DNA from: Sipunculus nudus
Taxonomy: Eukaryota > Annelida > Sipuncula > Golfingiida > Sipunculidae
Assembly: GCA_026874595.1 (NCBI GenBank)
Contig: CM049320.1
Location: forward strand, 6,943,464 to 7,007,463
Direction of reading: 5' to 3'
Length of the DNA stretch: 64,000 bases
Below are positions 15,001 to 25,739 of this stretch, piece after piece (positions within the stretch are counted from its first letter, which is position 1; each line of letters opens with the position of its first letter). Both the position numbers and the translations under genes were made by a program. The notes beneath the pieces are model-generated. The model had not been told where the DNA came from. It ran no database searches and saw nothing but the letters and a program-made list of their open reading frames with translations.

Positions 15001-16578
15001 TAATGAACTGTCTTATATTTGTTGTCAATAGATGGCGCTCAGTGTCAGTATGCTATTATGTTAGGTGATTATCCTGACAATGCCATATGAGGTAATGGAC
15101 TGTCTTATATTTGTTGGCAATAGATGGCGCTCAGTGTCAGTATGCTATTATGTTCTGTGATTATCCTGACAATGCCATATGGGGTAATGAACTGTCTTAT
15201 ATTTGTTGTCAATAGATGGCGCTCAGTGTCAGTATGCTATTATGTTCTGTGATTATCCTGACAATGCCATATGGGGTAATGAACTGTCTTATATTTGTTG
15301 TCAATAGATGGCGCTCAGTGTCAGTATGCTATTATGTTCGGTGATTATCCTGACAATGCCATATGGAGTAATGAACTGTCTTATATTTGTTGTCAATAGA
15401 TGGCGCTCAGTGTCAGTATGCTATTATGTTCGGTGATTATCCTGACAATGCCATATGGGGTAATGAACTGTCTTATATTTGTTGTCAATAGATGGCGCTC
15501 AGTGTCAGTATGCTATTATGTTCGGTGATTATCCTGACAATGCCATATGGGGTAATGAACTGTCTTATATTTGTTGTCAATAGATGGCGCTCAGTGTCAG
15601 TATGCTATTATGTTCGGTGATTATCCTGACAATGCCATATGGGGTAAGGAACTGTCTTACATTTGTTGTCAATAGATGGCGCTCAGTGTCAGTATGCTAT
15701 TATGTTCGGTGATTATCCTGACAATGCCATATGGGGTAATGAACTGTCTTATATTTGTTGTCAATAGATGGCGCTCAGTGTCAGTATGCTATTATTTTCG
15801 GTGATTATCCTGACAATGCCATATGGGGTAATGAACTGTCTTATATTTGTTGTCAATAGATGGCGCTCAGTGTCAGTATGCTATTATGTTCGGTGATTAT
15901 CCTGACAATGCCATATGAGGTAATGAACTGTCTTATATTTGTTGTCAATAGATGGCGCTCAGTGTCAGTATGCTATTATGTTCGGTGATTATCCTGACAA
16001 TGCCATATGGGGTAATGAACTGTCTTATATTTGTTGTCAATAGATGGCGCTCAGTGTCAGTATGCTATTATGTTCGGTGTTTGTCCTGACAATGTCATTT
16101 GGGTTAATGAACTGCCTTAAATTTGTTGTCAACATATTGCGCTCAGTGTCAGTATGCTATTATATTCGGTGATTGTCCTGACAATGCCATATGGGGTAAT
16201 GAACGGCCTTAATTTTGTTGTCAATAGATGGCGCTCACTGTCAGTATGCTATTATGTTAGGTGTTTGTCCTGACAATGTCATTTGGGTTAATGAACTGCC
16301 TTAAATTTGTTGTCAATAGATGGCGCTCAGTTTCAGTATGCTATTATATTCGGTGATTGTCCTGACAATGCCATATGAGGTAATGAACGGCCTTAATTTT
16401 GTTGTCAATAGATGGCGCTCACTGTCAGTATGCTATTATGTTAGGTGTTTGTCCTGAAAATGTCATTTGGGTTAATGAACTGCCTTAAATTTGTTGTCAA
16501 TAGATGGCGCTCAGTGTCAGTATGCTATTATATTCGGTGATTGTCCTGACAATGCCATATGGGGTAATAAACTGTCTT
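1..16578. repeat. 92-bp satellite array, 180 units, open on the left
   Basis: Each unit runs from GGGGTAATGAACTGTC through a TTGTTGTCAATAGATGGCGC block to TCCTGACAATGCCATAT. Unit starts at 1, 93 and later sampled points stay in register, and the last unit ends at 16560 (180 x 92), so there is no net indel over 16.5 kb. A partial unit continues to about 16578, where the sequence becomes unique. The main variable sites are GGGG/GAGG at the unit start, AATGAACTG/AATGGACTG, and TTCGG/TTAGG/TTCTG near position 66. The array begins before the window. Because 92 is not a multiple of 3, no long coding frame runs through it. Confidence 0.98.
16076..16578. repeat. Diverged dimeric edge of the 92-bp satellite
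   Basis: The last units alternate two forms, giving a 184-bp period. The string GGTGTTTGTC starts at 16076, 16260 and 16444. One form has ATTTGGGTTAATGAACTGCC and the other has AATGAACGGCCTTAATTTTG. These forms are more diverged than units in the body of the array, as expected at an array edge that is poorly reached by homogenisation. Confidence 0.85.
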
Positions 16579-17934
16579 GTTTCAATGGGAATAAATAATG
16601 TCTTCTCGGAGGTTACTCATTTCTTTTGGTCTCATTATAATCAACATTACTGGTAAAAAGTTAAAAACGACTCAATTCTAGTCACGACTCGCTCATTTCA
16701 CCAAGACTACATAATCTTAAACTCTCACGAGTGATGTAGCGTATCAACTTTAGGTGTAAACTTGCTGGCACCCCTGGGCCAGTTTGAACATCGGAGTCAT
16801 TCCATCTCCTTGTGTACAGTCACTTTTGGGTCAATAACTTGTTGTGCAAACAGGCCGTGACCAAACGGTGGCTAAAGTATCCACGCGTGGAAAGCAACCT
16901 GTTACTTCGATAGATCGGTGTTCTCGACAGATCTGAGAAGAACGCAGGCGTGCTTTACATGGTCTTAACTATGACACGGTTGGCTTCATATTCACGAGGT
17001 ACCACTTCGCGAATTTCCATCGGTGTATATTTCACGAGGGTTAAATGTTTGCGATTCTTACCACAAAGAAATGTATTAAAACGTTGATCAATTGTTTTTT
17101 CGAGAGTGAGATAATAATCATTTATTTTAATGTGCGGTCAAAATCTTAGGAAAATCCAAGGAAATATCTAACAAATACAAATTCTTTTGCATAACTATCT
17201 TACTATATCATATGCTAAAACATCGGATGTATATTTATTATATTAAGCTTTCATTTAAAGAAACACCAAAGATCTAAAATTATTTATAATAATCATCTTA
17301 ATCACGGATAAGTTATACAGTATGTTAACGCATGCAACCCCCCTCCATCTTTTAGTTCTTCAGATCAGTGTTGTAGGAAGTTTAATCCGTCTGAAAGAAA
17401 GGTCAGACTTAAACCTGGTGATTCTAATACATTGTTCCTACTTGCTTGTACAACGATTGCAAACAAAAATATGTAATGTTGTGCGCACGACTTATTAAAT
17501 CGTACGCACGAGATATTTTTTGTGTGTCCCCAACGGGGTTCCATAAAATATGAAACTAATTTAGATATCCATAAAACAAGATATGGTATTTTCCCCGGAT
17601 TATTAGAATTTTTTGAATGACAAAAAGAAGTTTTGTAACTTAGTTATATATGCCAATTGTTATGGAAATTTTCCACAGCATTATTGAAATTCCACCAAAA
17701 TTGGTCTAAAAATAATATCACTTGAGTGTGAAAGAATTGTTTCCTCAAATATCTAAGCATGGCATTCGCTCAGTGTAACTTTACTAGAAACTTCGCAGTC
17801 ATAATACAGCAGAGACGGATCAAAGGGGGGGGGGGGGGGCACATGTTTCCTCAAACATATGATTAATTAATCATAAAGGTATGATATGACATCCTAGAAT
17901 GTTTCTAAAATAAAACTTCATTGTAGCTTCTATA
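16579..17934. other. AT-rich unique sequence beside the satellite; no gene seen
   Basis: No convincing exon was found. The stretch holds a short GC-rich symmetric element around 17484-17514 (GTGCGCACGA and GTACGCACGA in close succession) and a 15-base G run at 17825-17839. Confidence 0.5.
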
Positions 17935-18150
17935 AAGAACCCTCCACGAGAGGTTCCAACAAGAACCTTACGCGGTTCCCCACTCAGTCCAACGTGAAGA
18001 ACCTTGAAAGGTTCCCCTAAGAACCTTTAAAGAGGTTCCAGAGGGAAGCTTTTAGGTACCGTAAAAGAAATCTTAAGAGGTTCCAAAAAGAACCCCGTAC
18101 TTAAGATTCTTGCTGATACCTTACAAGGTTTCCCACTCAGTCCACTCTGA
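17935..18150. repeat. Element built from repeated AAGAACC/GGTTC half-palindromes
   Basis: Forms of AGAACCTT and AAGGTTCC recur every 20-40 bp in alternating orientation, so the transcript could fold into several hairpins. The phrase CCACTCAGTCCA occurs twice about 150 bp apart. The same palindrome, AGAACCTTTAAAGGTTCT, stands alone at 23266-23283. This fits a non-autonomous repeat family; the class cannot be assigned. Confidence 0.55.
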
Positions 18151-18650
18151 AGAATTATGTAGAGCCCTTTTTCTTAGAGTGCAGGGGGAACGTACTTATC
18201 ATTTGTTTAGTTCTGCCCTGCATATTCCATACGTCCCTTTCAATCAAATAGCATTTCATCTATCAATATCTGCAATTATATATCAAGTTTTTTCCCCTTC
18301 CAAATCTTTCTCTAGTAATCTCCCCCTGTTATACATGTCGAGTTTGCTCTTTGTTAATGGACTGAAAAAACGCGAGTCACACTTTTGTAAATACCATAAT
18401 TTATGTTACAAGTTATTTTCAAGATGTGATCCTTATTTTTTACCAACTGCACTCTGGTGCATCCCGTATAACATAATCCTGGATCCGTCACTGTTATATA
18501 TGATTTGGATTTTGAAATAAAGGATTTTGTTTCTCTCATAACTTAATCTGTGTATTTATAAACCTGTTACTATCTTCGAAACTGTCTTTATTCAACTTTC
18601 GACTTTTACATTTTCATTTTTCAATTTTTTGTCTTTTTCCTTTCCCGTAG

Positions 18651-18762
18651 ATTAAAGAATGTCAATCCAAATTTGAGAGGGTCACATGGTGCGCTGAACA
18701 CCTGAAAGTCATGATCGATGGTTCACTTGCATTGAATATATGGAAACTAGTACAAAGCATAT
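18651..18762 (+). CDS. Exon of the unknown-family gene (first one found)
   Basis: A pyrimidine-rich tract and TAG precede a 37-codon open frame starting IKECQSKFERVTWCAEHLK. It ends at ATAT|GTAAAGT in phase 1, which fits the next exon. The open frame also runs past the donor, so a longer exon cannot be excluded. Confidence 0.45.
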
Positions 18763-21700
18763 GTAAAGTATTTGCAGTCTGTACTTATTATTTTCCTACT
18801 GAATTTTATCTGTTTTTTTTTGTTAGAGGATTTACAAGAATTAATATTACGTATTTTAATCTTGTTGAAATCCCTATAAATGTCAGTGAACTGTAAGAAT
18901 AAAGGCTTATTCAAATTTCCTACCACTTTGAAGTAACCCATTAGCTTGATAGACGCAGTAATCAAGTTACCAAGCAACGTTTGACCCGGTGAAGAAACCG
19001 GACTCGGCGGTAGGGGATCTTAACTCTTTTGTGGGTCAGTCTGTTGAAGTGAACTCCTGCCCTCTGTACGAGTACGAAAACTTCGCCAAGAACATTATGA
19101 AACTGGACGAGAGTCTGTGTTCCCAAGTCCCACAGCTCAAAGTTACAGCGGAGGACTTCGCGTTCTGGGTCAATCTCAAGGTAGAATATGAAGGTATCTG
19201 ATTTTAATTTTACCTCCGAAAGAAAATTTTATATTGTTGTTTTGCTTTTGTCTAAGTTGGGTTGTCTGGTAGCATCTTTATAAATAAATTATGGTGAGAT
19301 AATTTTAAGATAAGCGTAATCTTAATCTAAGCATAATTAGGTACACAATCATCAGTTTTTCCAGCAAAACTGTCCTGGCTGACGGACTTGGTATCTTAAA
19401 TTTGTTTTATGCTTTTTGATTGTTCTGTGTGTGAGCAAACACAGTCCACAATTGTATATTTAACACAACAGCACTGCCAAACCAGAAGTGCCATCTGTAA
19501 CAACTGTGAAACCGAGACAAAAATCATGAAAGAAGAAACAACGGTCTGATGCTTAAACATATTGATACGTCACTAGGTGCGCGCTATATTCATGTTTTGA
19601 ACCACAAATCGCGCCCAAGAATTAGAGAAACGGATTTTAAGGAAACCATGGCGGATATCATGAAATTGTAAGAAGGAAACCATATGTGCCAAAAATATTT
19701 AATATATCTGGTATGAAAACAGAACGCTTTAGGTGTACATTTTCCGAACGAATTAAAACTTCTCCCCGACTATATAAACAGTTATGACTTGTTGTAGCCG
19801 CCATTGTTTTGACGAGCAGTACTAACCTATAATGAGACCATTCAGTTGGTGACCGTGACTCTCAATAGATAATATACTTTCTGAGATTACGTCTGTTAAA
19901 CACCAAAGTTTGAATCTGATATATTAGCGGAGGCCTCTCATTGCTTCCTTTTTTGTAAAGGAATAAGTTTAGACATGCGACACCCGCTCTGGTTGGTCTG
20001 ATACTTGGCCCTGTGCCAGAACCGATGTAATAAGCCCAACAAGAACAGGTATCACATGTTTAACATTTGGAGCTGGATGCACAATGCAGGCTCTAATTGG
20101 CCTGATTACGATATTTGTGCAAACCCTGGTGGTGGAACCCAGAGAATCTATTTATACGCGGAAGGGGTTACAGCTCAGGAGATCTTGAAGAACTGCATGT
20201 ATAACCGCTCCGAGAATAGCGGAGTATTTAAGTAACGTTATTGTTCATTTTCTATGCAGGTAAATCCATGAAGCAGTTTAGTGATATTGTGAAAGAGGAA
20301 TCCGCGTTCGTGCTTGGAGAAAGACAGAAAGGGCTAAAACTGTCATTGTATAAATGTGTCTTCAAGGCAGAGGTATGACAAATAAAGCGTAATATTGTTT
20401 TCGTTAACAACCAGATCTATGACCCAACAGCCTAAAATGTGATCTGTGACGGGATCTGTGAAAGATATTTGAAAGATCTGTGACCTATGACATTAAGGAT
20501 TCTATCTTACTATTGAACTATGTGACCTATATAATCTATGAGGTAATATATACTTGACCCATGACCTATGACGCCACCTTTTCTTTACCCGCTCATGGCC
20601 TAAATAAAAACAAACCTATTTATGTATGCCCAATTGCATGTGACAAAATGTGACTTATGGCGTAAGGAATCTATCCTATGACCAGTATCCTGTCCTATGC
20701 CCAGTGTCCTGTCCAATGACCTGCCCATGACCTATATGACCTGCTCTTTGACCTATTGAATGAAAGACTACCGTCTGACCTGTGACTTGGAACATGGTGT
20801 ACGTAATATAACATATAACCTGCCTTATGACCTATCAGAATGGCATATAAGAACGACCTCTATGCCCTCTAACAAAACAAATCATGACGGCTCCAGTCGA
20901 GTAATCCGACACTGTGTAAATTATTCTATTTCTTGCATTTCTTTGGTCGAAACAGAGAAATGCGCGCCCCCTGTGCCACCGTTAAATCCGCCCAAGAAGT
21001 CGGCAGACAATACGAGCCATTGTCCAATTCTAATTGGCTTGTTCGTTTGGTTTAGGGACAGACATTTGCAGAGTAATATTCAGTCTTTCTGTCTGTCGTT
21101 TTACCAAATCAAGAGCCTTTTCCACTGTTAAACAGTTCACATTTAAATATCAATTTAAATTTAACACGAAATGTTTGTTTGGTAAAGCTCGCCCATGTTT
21201 TACTGGCGCCCCCTACAGATGACAATGCAAATTAAAAGACTGGTTGAACAATATTGTCACAATATGAGGCAATACATTTTGCATTTGGTGACTTTTATGA
21301 ACAATGTCATCGCTTTACTGCTTCCTTTGAGAAATATACCAGCAATGAATAATAATTGAAGGAATTCTCATCGAAAAAGCTATACGTATTGATTTTATAA
21401 CCAGTATAGCCCAGAGTCGTGTTTGCCAAGCAAATACAGCTGGCTTGGAAAAAAGACGCCTGGCTTTAGTAGAACGCCGAGTTCCGTGGCTCGACTCGGC
21501 TGGCAAAATGTCTGCTGGCCTAAACTGACCTGAATATCTATTTGACGGTATTACCAAACACCGTTTGATTTAAACAAGTTATATATATCATATGTAACCC
21601 TTACATAATTAGGGTTGTCTGGCCTGACCATGTATTATATATAATGCGTGAAATTTCAACTTTGTCAGAGAGCATCGAAATCAACAAAAACTTAGTCTGT

Positions 21701-22907
21701 TTATGATTCGGGTATTTTTACAAGTAAAAGATTTGAATCTTTTTTGTATTATTTTTTTTACTCAAGACAAACTTAACAAAATCGGCTCACTTTGGCTTGA
21801 TGAAATTTCGGCGGCGCCTCTTGATATGCTCGGCTCGGCTCGATCTTTACTCGGCTGGCAGCGGCGCAAAATGACGGAGGCGCCAGGCTGTAATCACCAG
21901 TCACACTTTTTGACTTAAATTTTTTCAGTTATCATTAGAGGAAGTTCAAGTGAATTAACATAACAAACAGAGCATAAATATCACCATGTGATTGTAAGTG
22001 ACACTGATGCTATAGCTCTAATGGGATAATTAGTGTATATCTATATAATTAAGTACTCATATATTTTATTTCTATTGGTATGGTCATTACATATTGTGGA
22101 CGCCAGAAGCCATTTACTCGTGGACTGGCTCGCTGTTTCGCCAGCGCCACCTGTGACGTTTTATTAAACTAATAACTCTCCAAAATGTTCACACATGTTA
22201 ATGATATTTTAAAATTTAACCCAATGACATATACATTTTAATATAAGATTAAAGTTAATTTTTCTTGTTTATGTATATATAATGAATAGCCTATTGGTCG
22301 ATTATCTAAAATGTGTAACTTTTGTTTCCCCCTCAATTACAATATCATACAAAAACTAACCACAACTGTCAATTTTCAACTTCATATACTGCAAAAGCAA
22401 GCAAATTGACCCCAATATTTTATTTTATGATTTAACAAAATGTGTTATCTAGGATATGGTATTCTGAACATTAAGAATCAACATGTGAATATATAAAGGT
22501 TAAAAGTGAAAATATAACGTTATATTTCAAATATATGTACATATACAGTGCAACCTCGAAATTACGACCAACAATGGGACCTCGATACAGTGGTCGCATT
22601 TTGGAGATGGTCGTCTAAACGAGGTCTTGTAAAGATAATAAAATTGAAACGTGAACAAGTGGTCGTTAGGCGTGGTTTTACTGTATTATTATGCTGTTGA
22701 ACTAAATATAATCCTAAGGATATAATGGTATCATTAAGCTTAATTATTATCCTCTGATTATATCTTTTCTTTCAGATAATCGCGTTTGTTGTGATGCCAG
22801 GGGCCGATCAAACTGACGTGTTATCCTTCATGTTACCTTTGATGAAGCTGAACGGTGATCAGGTACAAGTCATGTGCAAAAATATCAAGGTCTTCGTCCA
22901 GGAGTAA
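18651..22907 (+). CDS. Multi-exon gene of unknown family, 5' end not seen
   Basis: Four exons join in compatible phase: 18651-18762, 18975-19193, 20260-20372 and 22776-22907, giving 191 residues and a TAA stop. Splice sites are mostly good: CCTTTCCCGTAG before exon 1, GAAG|GTATCT after exon 2, TCTATGCAG before exon 3, GCAGAG|GTATGA after exon 3 and TTCTTTCAG before the last exon. The acceptor of the second exon (TTACCAAG|CA) is weak and was chosen to keep the frame. The product is mixed in charge with scattered cysteines (SCPLYEYENF, ESLCSQV, LYKCVFKAE, VMCKNIKVFVQE). No domain is recognised and no membrane segment is clear. The start codon must lie upstream, in the unassigned 2 kb or beyond the satellite. 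Introns carry a TGACCT-rich stretch and a small transposon. Confidence 0.6.
18975..19193 (+). CDS. Exon of the unknown-family gene
   Basis: The frame is open from just after a TAA at 18959 to the donor GAAG|GTATCT. The product includes GDLNSFVGQSVEVNSCPLYE and EDFAFWVNLKVEYEG. An earlier GT at 19181 (CTCAAG|GTAG) would break the phase with the next exon, so the later donor is preferred. Confidence 0.6.
20005..20235 (+). other. Protein-like open frame inside an intron, unassigned
   Basis: A 76-codon frame with tryptophans and cysteines (WSWMHNAGSNWPDYDICANP and later LKNCMYNRSENSG) lies between two exons of the unknown-family gene. CCCTGTGCCAG at its start could be an acceptor. Its phase does not fit the flanking exons, so it may be an alternative exon, a relic of another gene, or chance. 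Confidence 0.25.
20260..20372 (+). CDS. Exon of the unknown-family gene
   Basis: The acceptor TTTTCTATGCAG and donor GCAGAG|GTATGA bound 113 nt. Two bases complete the preceding glycine codon, followed by 37 codons including KSMKQFSDIVKEESAFVLG and LSLYKCVFKAE. The phase agrees on both sides. Confidence 0.65.
20395..20840. repeat. Degenerate TGACCTATGACC-type low-complexity tract
   Basis: TGACCT or TGACCC recurs many times at irregular spacing, for example around 20480, 20530, 20560, 20715-20755 and 20780, all on the plus strand within an intron. TGACCT is the reverse complement of AGGTCA, the nuclear-receptor half-site. A decayed simple repeat is the simpler reading. Confidence 0.5.
20841..22545. 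other. Intron sequence, no clear feature
   Basis: This is AT-rich intronic DNA of the unknown-family gene. Short open frames at 20760-21131, 21315-21557 and 21703-21918 lack splice context or recognisable motifs. Around 21410-21520 and 21780-21890 are GC-richer stretches containing CTCGGCTGGC-like words, perhaps pieces of an old repeat. Confidence 0.4.
22546..22683. mobile_element. 138-bp TA-flanked DNA-transposon relic (pogo/Tc1-mariner-like MITE)
   Basis: The left end CAGTGCAACCTCGAAATTAC and the right end, read inward as CAGTAAAACCACGCCTAACG, are imperfect terminal inverted repeats. Both are followed by ACGACCA-type sequence. TA sits on both outer sides (22544-22545 and 22684-22685), the target-site duplication of Tc1/mariner-type elements. 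It is too short to encode a transposase. Confidence 0.75.
22776..22907 (+). CDS. Terminal exon of the unknown-family gene
   Basis: A strong acceptor (TATCTTTTCTTTCAG) leads directly into 43 codons and a TAA stop. The product begins IIAFVVMPGADQTDVLSFML and ends CKNIKVFVQE. It is in phase 0, like the end of the previous exon. No canonical AATAAA was noticed close downstream. Confidence 0.65.
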   Translation: MIAFVVMPGADQTDVLSFMLPLMKLNGDQVQVMCKNIKVFVQE

Positions 22908-24318
22908 ACTTATTGAAACCTCTAGGTCTTACAACAAGAAAATGAACGTTTAAAATATGCCGAAGAGACTTTATTAGTGAGAGGTTTGTCAGTATATATT
23001 TATAAAATCAAGTGTAAGATAAAAAAAAGAAACTTCTTAAACAGGCTTAAAAGCTCATGTTAACAGTGATATGAAGCGTTACCAAGTGTTTGTTAGAAAC
23101 AATAACTCTTCAGAAGCAAGAACGATAGACAAGTTACTTGATTCAGTGTGTAAGGGTTTTTAATAATTTTTTTCAATCCTACCCGCAATGTAAATGGCAG
23201 TTTTCCCCACTACCTGAGTAAACTCCATAAAAAGGATCCATATCAGAATACAAATTACAAAGTATAGAACCTTTAAAGGTTCTTACAAGAGCACTTAATG
23301 TAGGTTTCCTCCTGAATACTGCACAGAAAACTTCATACAGAACGTCTTTAATGAGATGAAAAACAGTACTTCATTGTGGTTGGCTGAATGGTTTTCTGTG
23401 GAACCGTCTGTCTACATCACATTTTGAAATGACCGGTTCTAGATCAGAATCGCATTTATAGCGGGTGAGAACCGGTAACCTTGACCTTCATCATCAAGGT
23501 CAAATAGGCTGAAATAGATATTGTTTTTAAACCCCATAACTTTTGAAGTATCTAATATTTCCTTCTCAAATTTGAAACACTTATTGTTTCATCCAATTCT
23601 TTGACGAGATTGAAAATGTGGATATATCAGGTCAAATCACAGCCAGAACAAAAATTATTTGTGAACGCTATGACTTTTGAAACAAGCAGTATTACTTCAA
23701 GAAATTCGACTCCTGAAATGTTTCTACCAAATTTGGGATGTGTTCAAATATCAGTAACCGGGACCTCCATCATCAAGGTAAAATCAGCCCGAATTGAAAT
23801 TATATGTGAATGCTGTTATTTAGTCCGTATTTTTGCCTCGAATTTATGGACGGGAGGCCCATAGGGAGGGGAGACATATATATGTGTGTGTGTGTGTGTG
23901 TGTATGTGTTGCAAAAACAACCTCATTCTCGATAAATATGTTGTTATCACCCCACCGTACACATTCATGGTTTATTTTTAGTTGCTGTTCCTCTTTCACC
24001 TTTTAATGGTATGAAAGAAGTAAGCCCAAAGACTATTACTATTAAGATCGAAATCAGATTCACTTCAATTTAGCCAGTCCTGGTCTTAACAAATTTATTT
24101 GGATAAATTACACGTTCTTGTACAAGAATAACGTTTTCGTCTGTGTAATAGTATGTTGTTTAATTAATAATTACATTTTTCATTTTCTGTTTACACTTTG
24201 AAGGCGATCTGATCCTGTTACATAAATATATTTAAAGGAGCAGAGACCTTGCATATATTCCTCCAAACAGGGAGAGCGACAACATTTTTTTGCATATTTA
24301 GAGGGCATCATAAAAAAA
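22908..24318. other. Downstream region of the unknown-family gene with small repeats
   Basis: It holds the perfect palindrome AGAACCTTTAAAGGTTCT (23266-23283), an old repeat-like tract with two related phrases (CTTCATCATCAAGGTCAAAT near 23485 and CTCCATCATCAAGGTAAAAT near 23764), and a TG microsatellite near 23880-23905. No gene is seen. Confidence 0.45.
23878..23906. repeat. TG/TA microsatellite
   Basis: An alternating tract reads TATATATG followed by about eleven TG units. Confidence 0.85.
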
Positions 24319-25070
24319 ACTGTGCATTTGTTCCAAAAACACGTAAAACCGTGCATTTATTCCAGTAAGGGATCATCACAAAACCGTGCAATTGTTCCAA
24401 TGAGGGAATCATCACCAAAACCGTGCATTTTTTATCTAATGAGGGAATCATCACCAAAACCGTGCATTTTACCCAAAGAGGGCATCGTTATAAAACCGTG
24501 CATTTGTTCCAAAGAGGGCATCATCATAAAACCGTGCATTTTATCCAAAGAGGGCATCATCATAAAACCGTGCATTTTTTTTCCAAAGAGCACATCGTCA
24601 CAAAACCGTGCATTTTATCCAAAGAGGGCATCATCACAAAACCGTGCATTGTTCAAATGAGGGCATCATCACAAAACCGTGCATTTGTTCCAATGAGGGC
24701 ATCATCACAAAACCGTGCATTTGTTTCAAAAAGTTCATCGTCACAAAACCGTGCATTTGTTTCAAAAAGTTCATCGTCACAAAACCGTGCATTTGTTCCA
24801 AAGAGGGCATCATCATAAAACCGTGCATTGTATCCAAAGAGGGCATCATCATAAAACCGTGCATTTGTTCCAATGAGGACATCGTCACAAAACCGTGCAT
24901 TTGTTCCAATGAGGGCATCATCACAAAACCGTGCATTTGTTCCAATAAGGGAATCATCACAAAACCGTGCATCTGTTCCAATGAGGGCATCATCACAAAA
25001 CCGTGCATTTGTTCCAATAAGGGAATCATCACAAAACCGTGCATCTGTTCCAATGAGGGCAACATCGTAG
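24319..25070. repeat. 36-bp minisatellite, about 21 copies
   Basis: The consensus contains ACCGTGCATTTGTTCC, then AATGAGGGCATCATCACAAA. About 21 occurrences of CCGTGCA (the first is CTGTGCA) are spaced 33-38 bp apart. The last copies form a 72-bp higher-order pattern with GGGAATC and CATCTG variants. As 36 is a multiple of 3, several frames stay open on both strands (163 codons forward, 143 codons reverse) and would encode 12-residue repeats. I regard these as by-products of the repeat. It lies just past the 3' end of the minus-strand lectin gene. Confidence 0.92.
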
Positions 25071-25163
25071 ACCTTTCAGAGAGGAATTTTGATAAATAAT
25101 GACGATATTCTCATTGGTGTCAAATAAATCAAGTAAATAAACGATCAGATGTGGGATATTAGG

Positions 25164-25411
25164 TCACAGGTCTGGTATGATTTGGGACTCGCAGATCAGT
25201 CCATAAGAATAGTCAGTGTTTTCGATAGTCGCTCGCCAGAGGAATCCTCTAGTCACTAGGACAAGTAGTTTGACCCGCATCACCAGGAAGTTTCTTCGAT
25301 TGTCCAGCCAGTTTGTGTAGTTAATTCTCTGTGACGTACCCTCCCAAGTCCACTCCATGTGCCAGGTACCACTTGTCCACAAACCCAACAGGTCTTCTTG
25401 CTCTAACCCTC
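25164..25411 (-). CDS. Second C-type lectin exon of the PAN/lectin gene
   Basis: After TTATTTTAG the frame reads GLEQEDLLGLWTSGTWHMEW, then TWEGTSQRINYTNW, a weakly conserved segment, and YGLICESQIIPDL before the stop. The end carries C4, but no cysteine stands where C2 and C3 normally lie. Another frame reads GDAGQTTCPSD in the weak segment, so two compensating indels are possible. Confidence 0.72.
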
Positions 25412-25677
25412 CTAAAATAACACATACAAACAAGCAAACAGCTACAATCACAAAAATCACAAGTTAAAGGTATTCTATTTTTTGTCATCAAAGTATACGA
25501 ATTCGTACATCCCATGCTTAATAAAGTGGTAATATAATGTTTCAGTAATATTTTCATTAAGACAAGAAACAGGAAATTTGAACATTGTCAAATAATACAC
25601 TATTTAATATCATTATTATTATAATTTTAATAATAATAATTATTATTTTTGTTATTATTATAATTTTTTTATTATTA

Positions 25678-25739
<62 letters not shown>

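Noticed and set aside
24319-25070. CRISPR-like array of regularly spaced repeats
   Set aside because: The 36-bp units are directly adjacent with no unique spacers, and the genome is eukaryotic. It is a minisatellite.
24322-25099. Five overlapping long open frames
   Set aside because: They result from a repeat unit whose length is a multiple of three, on both strands.
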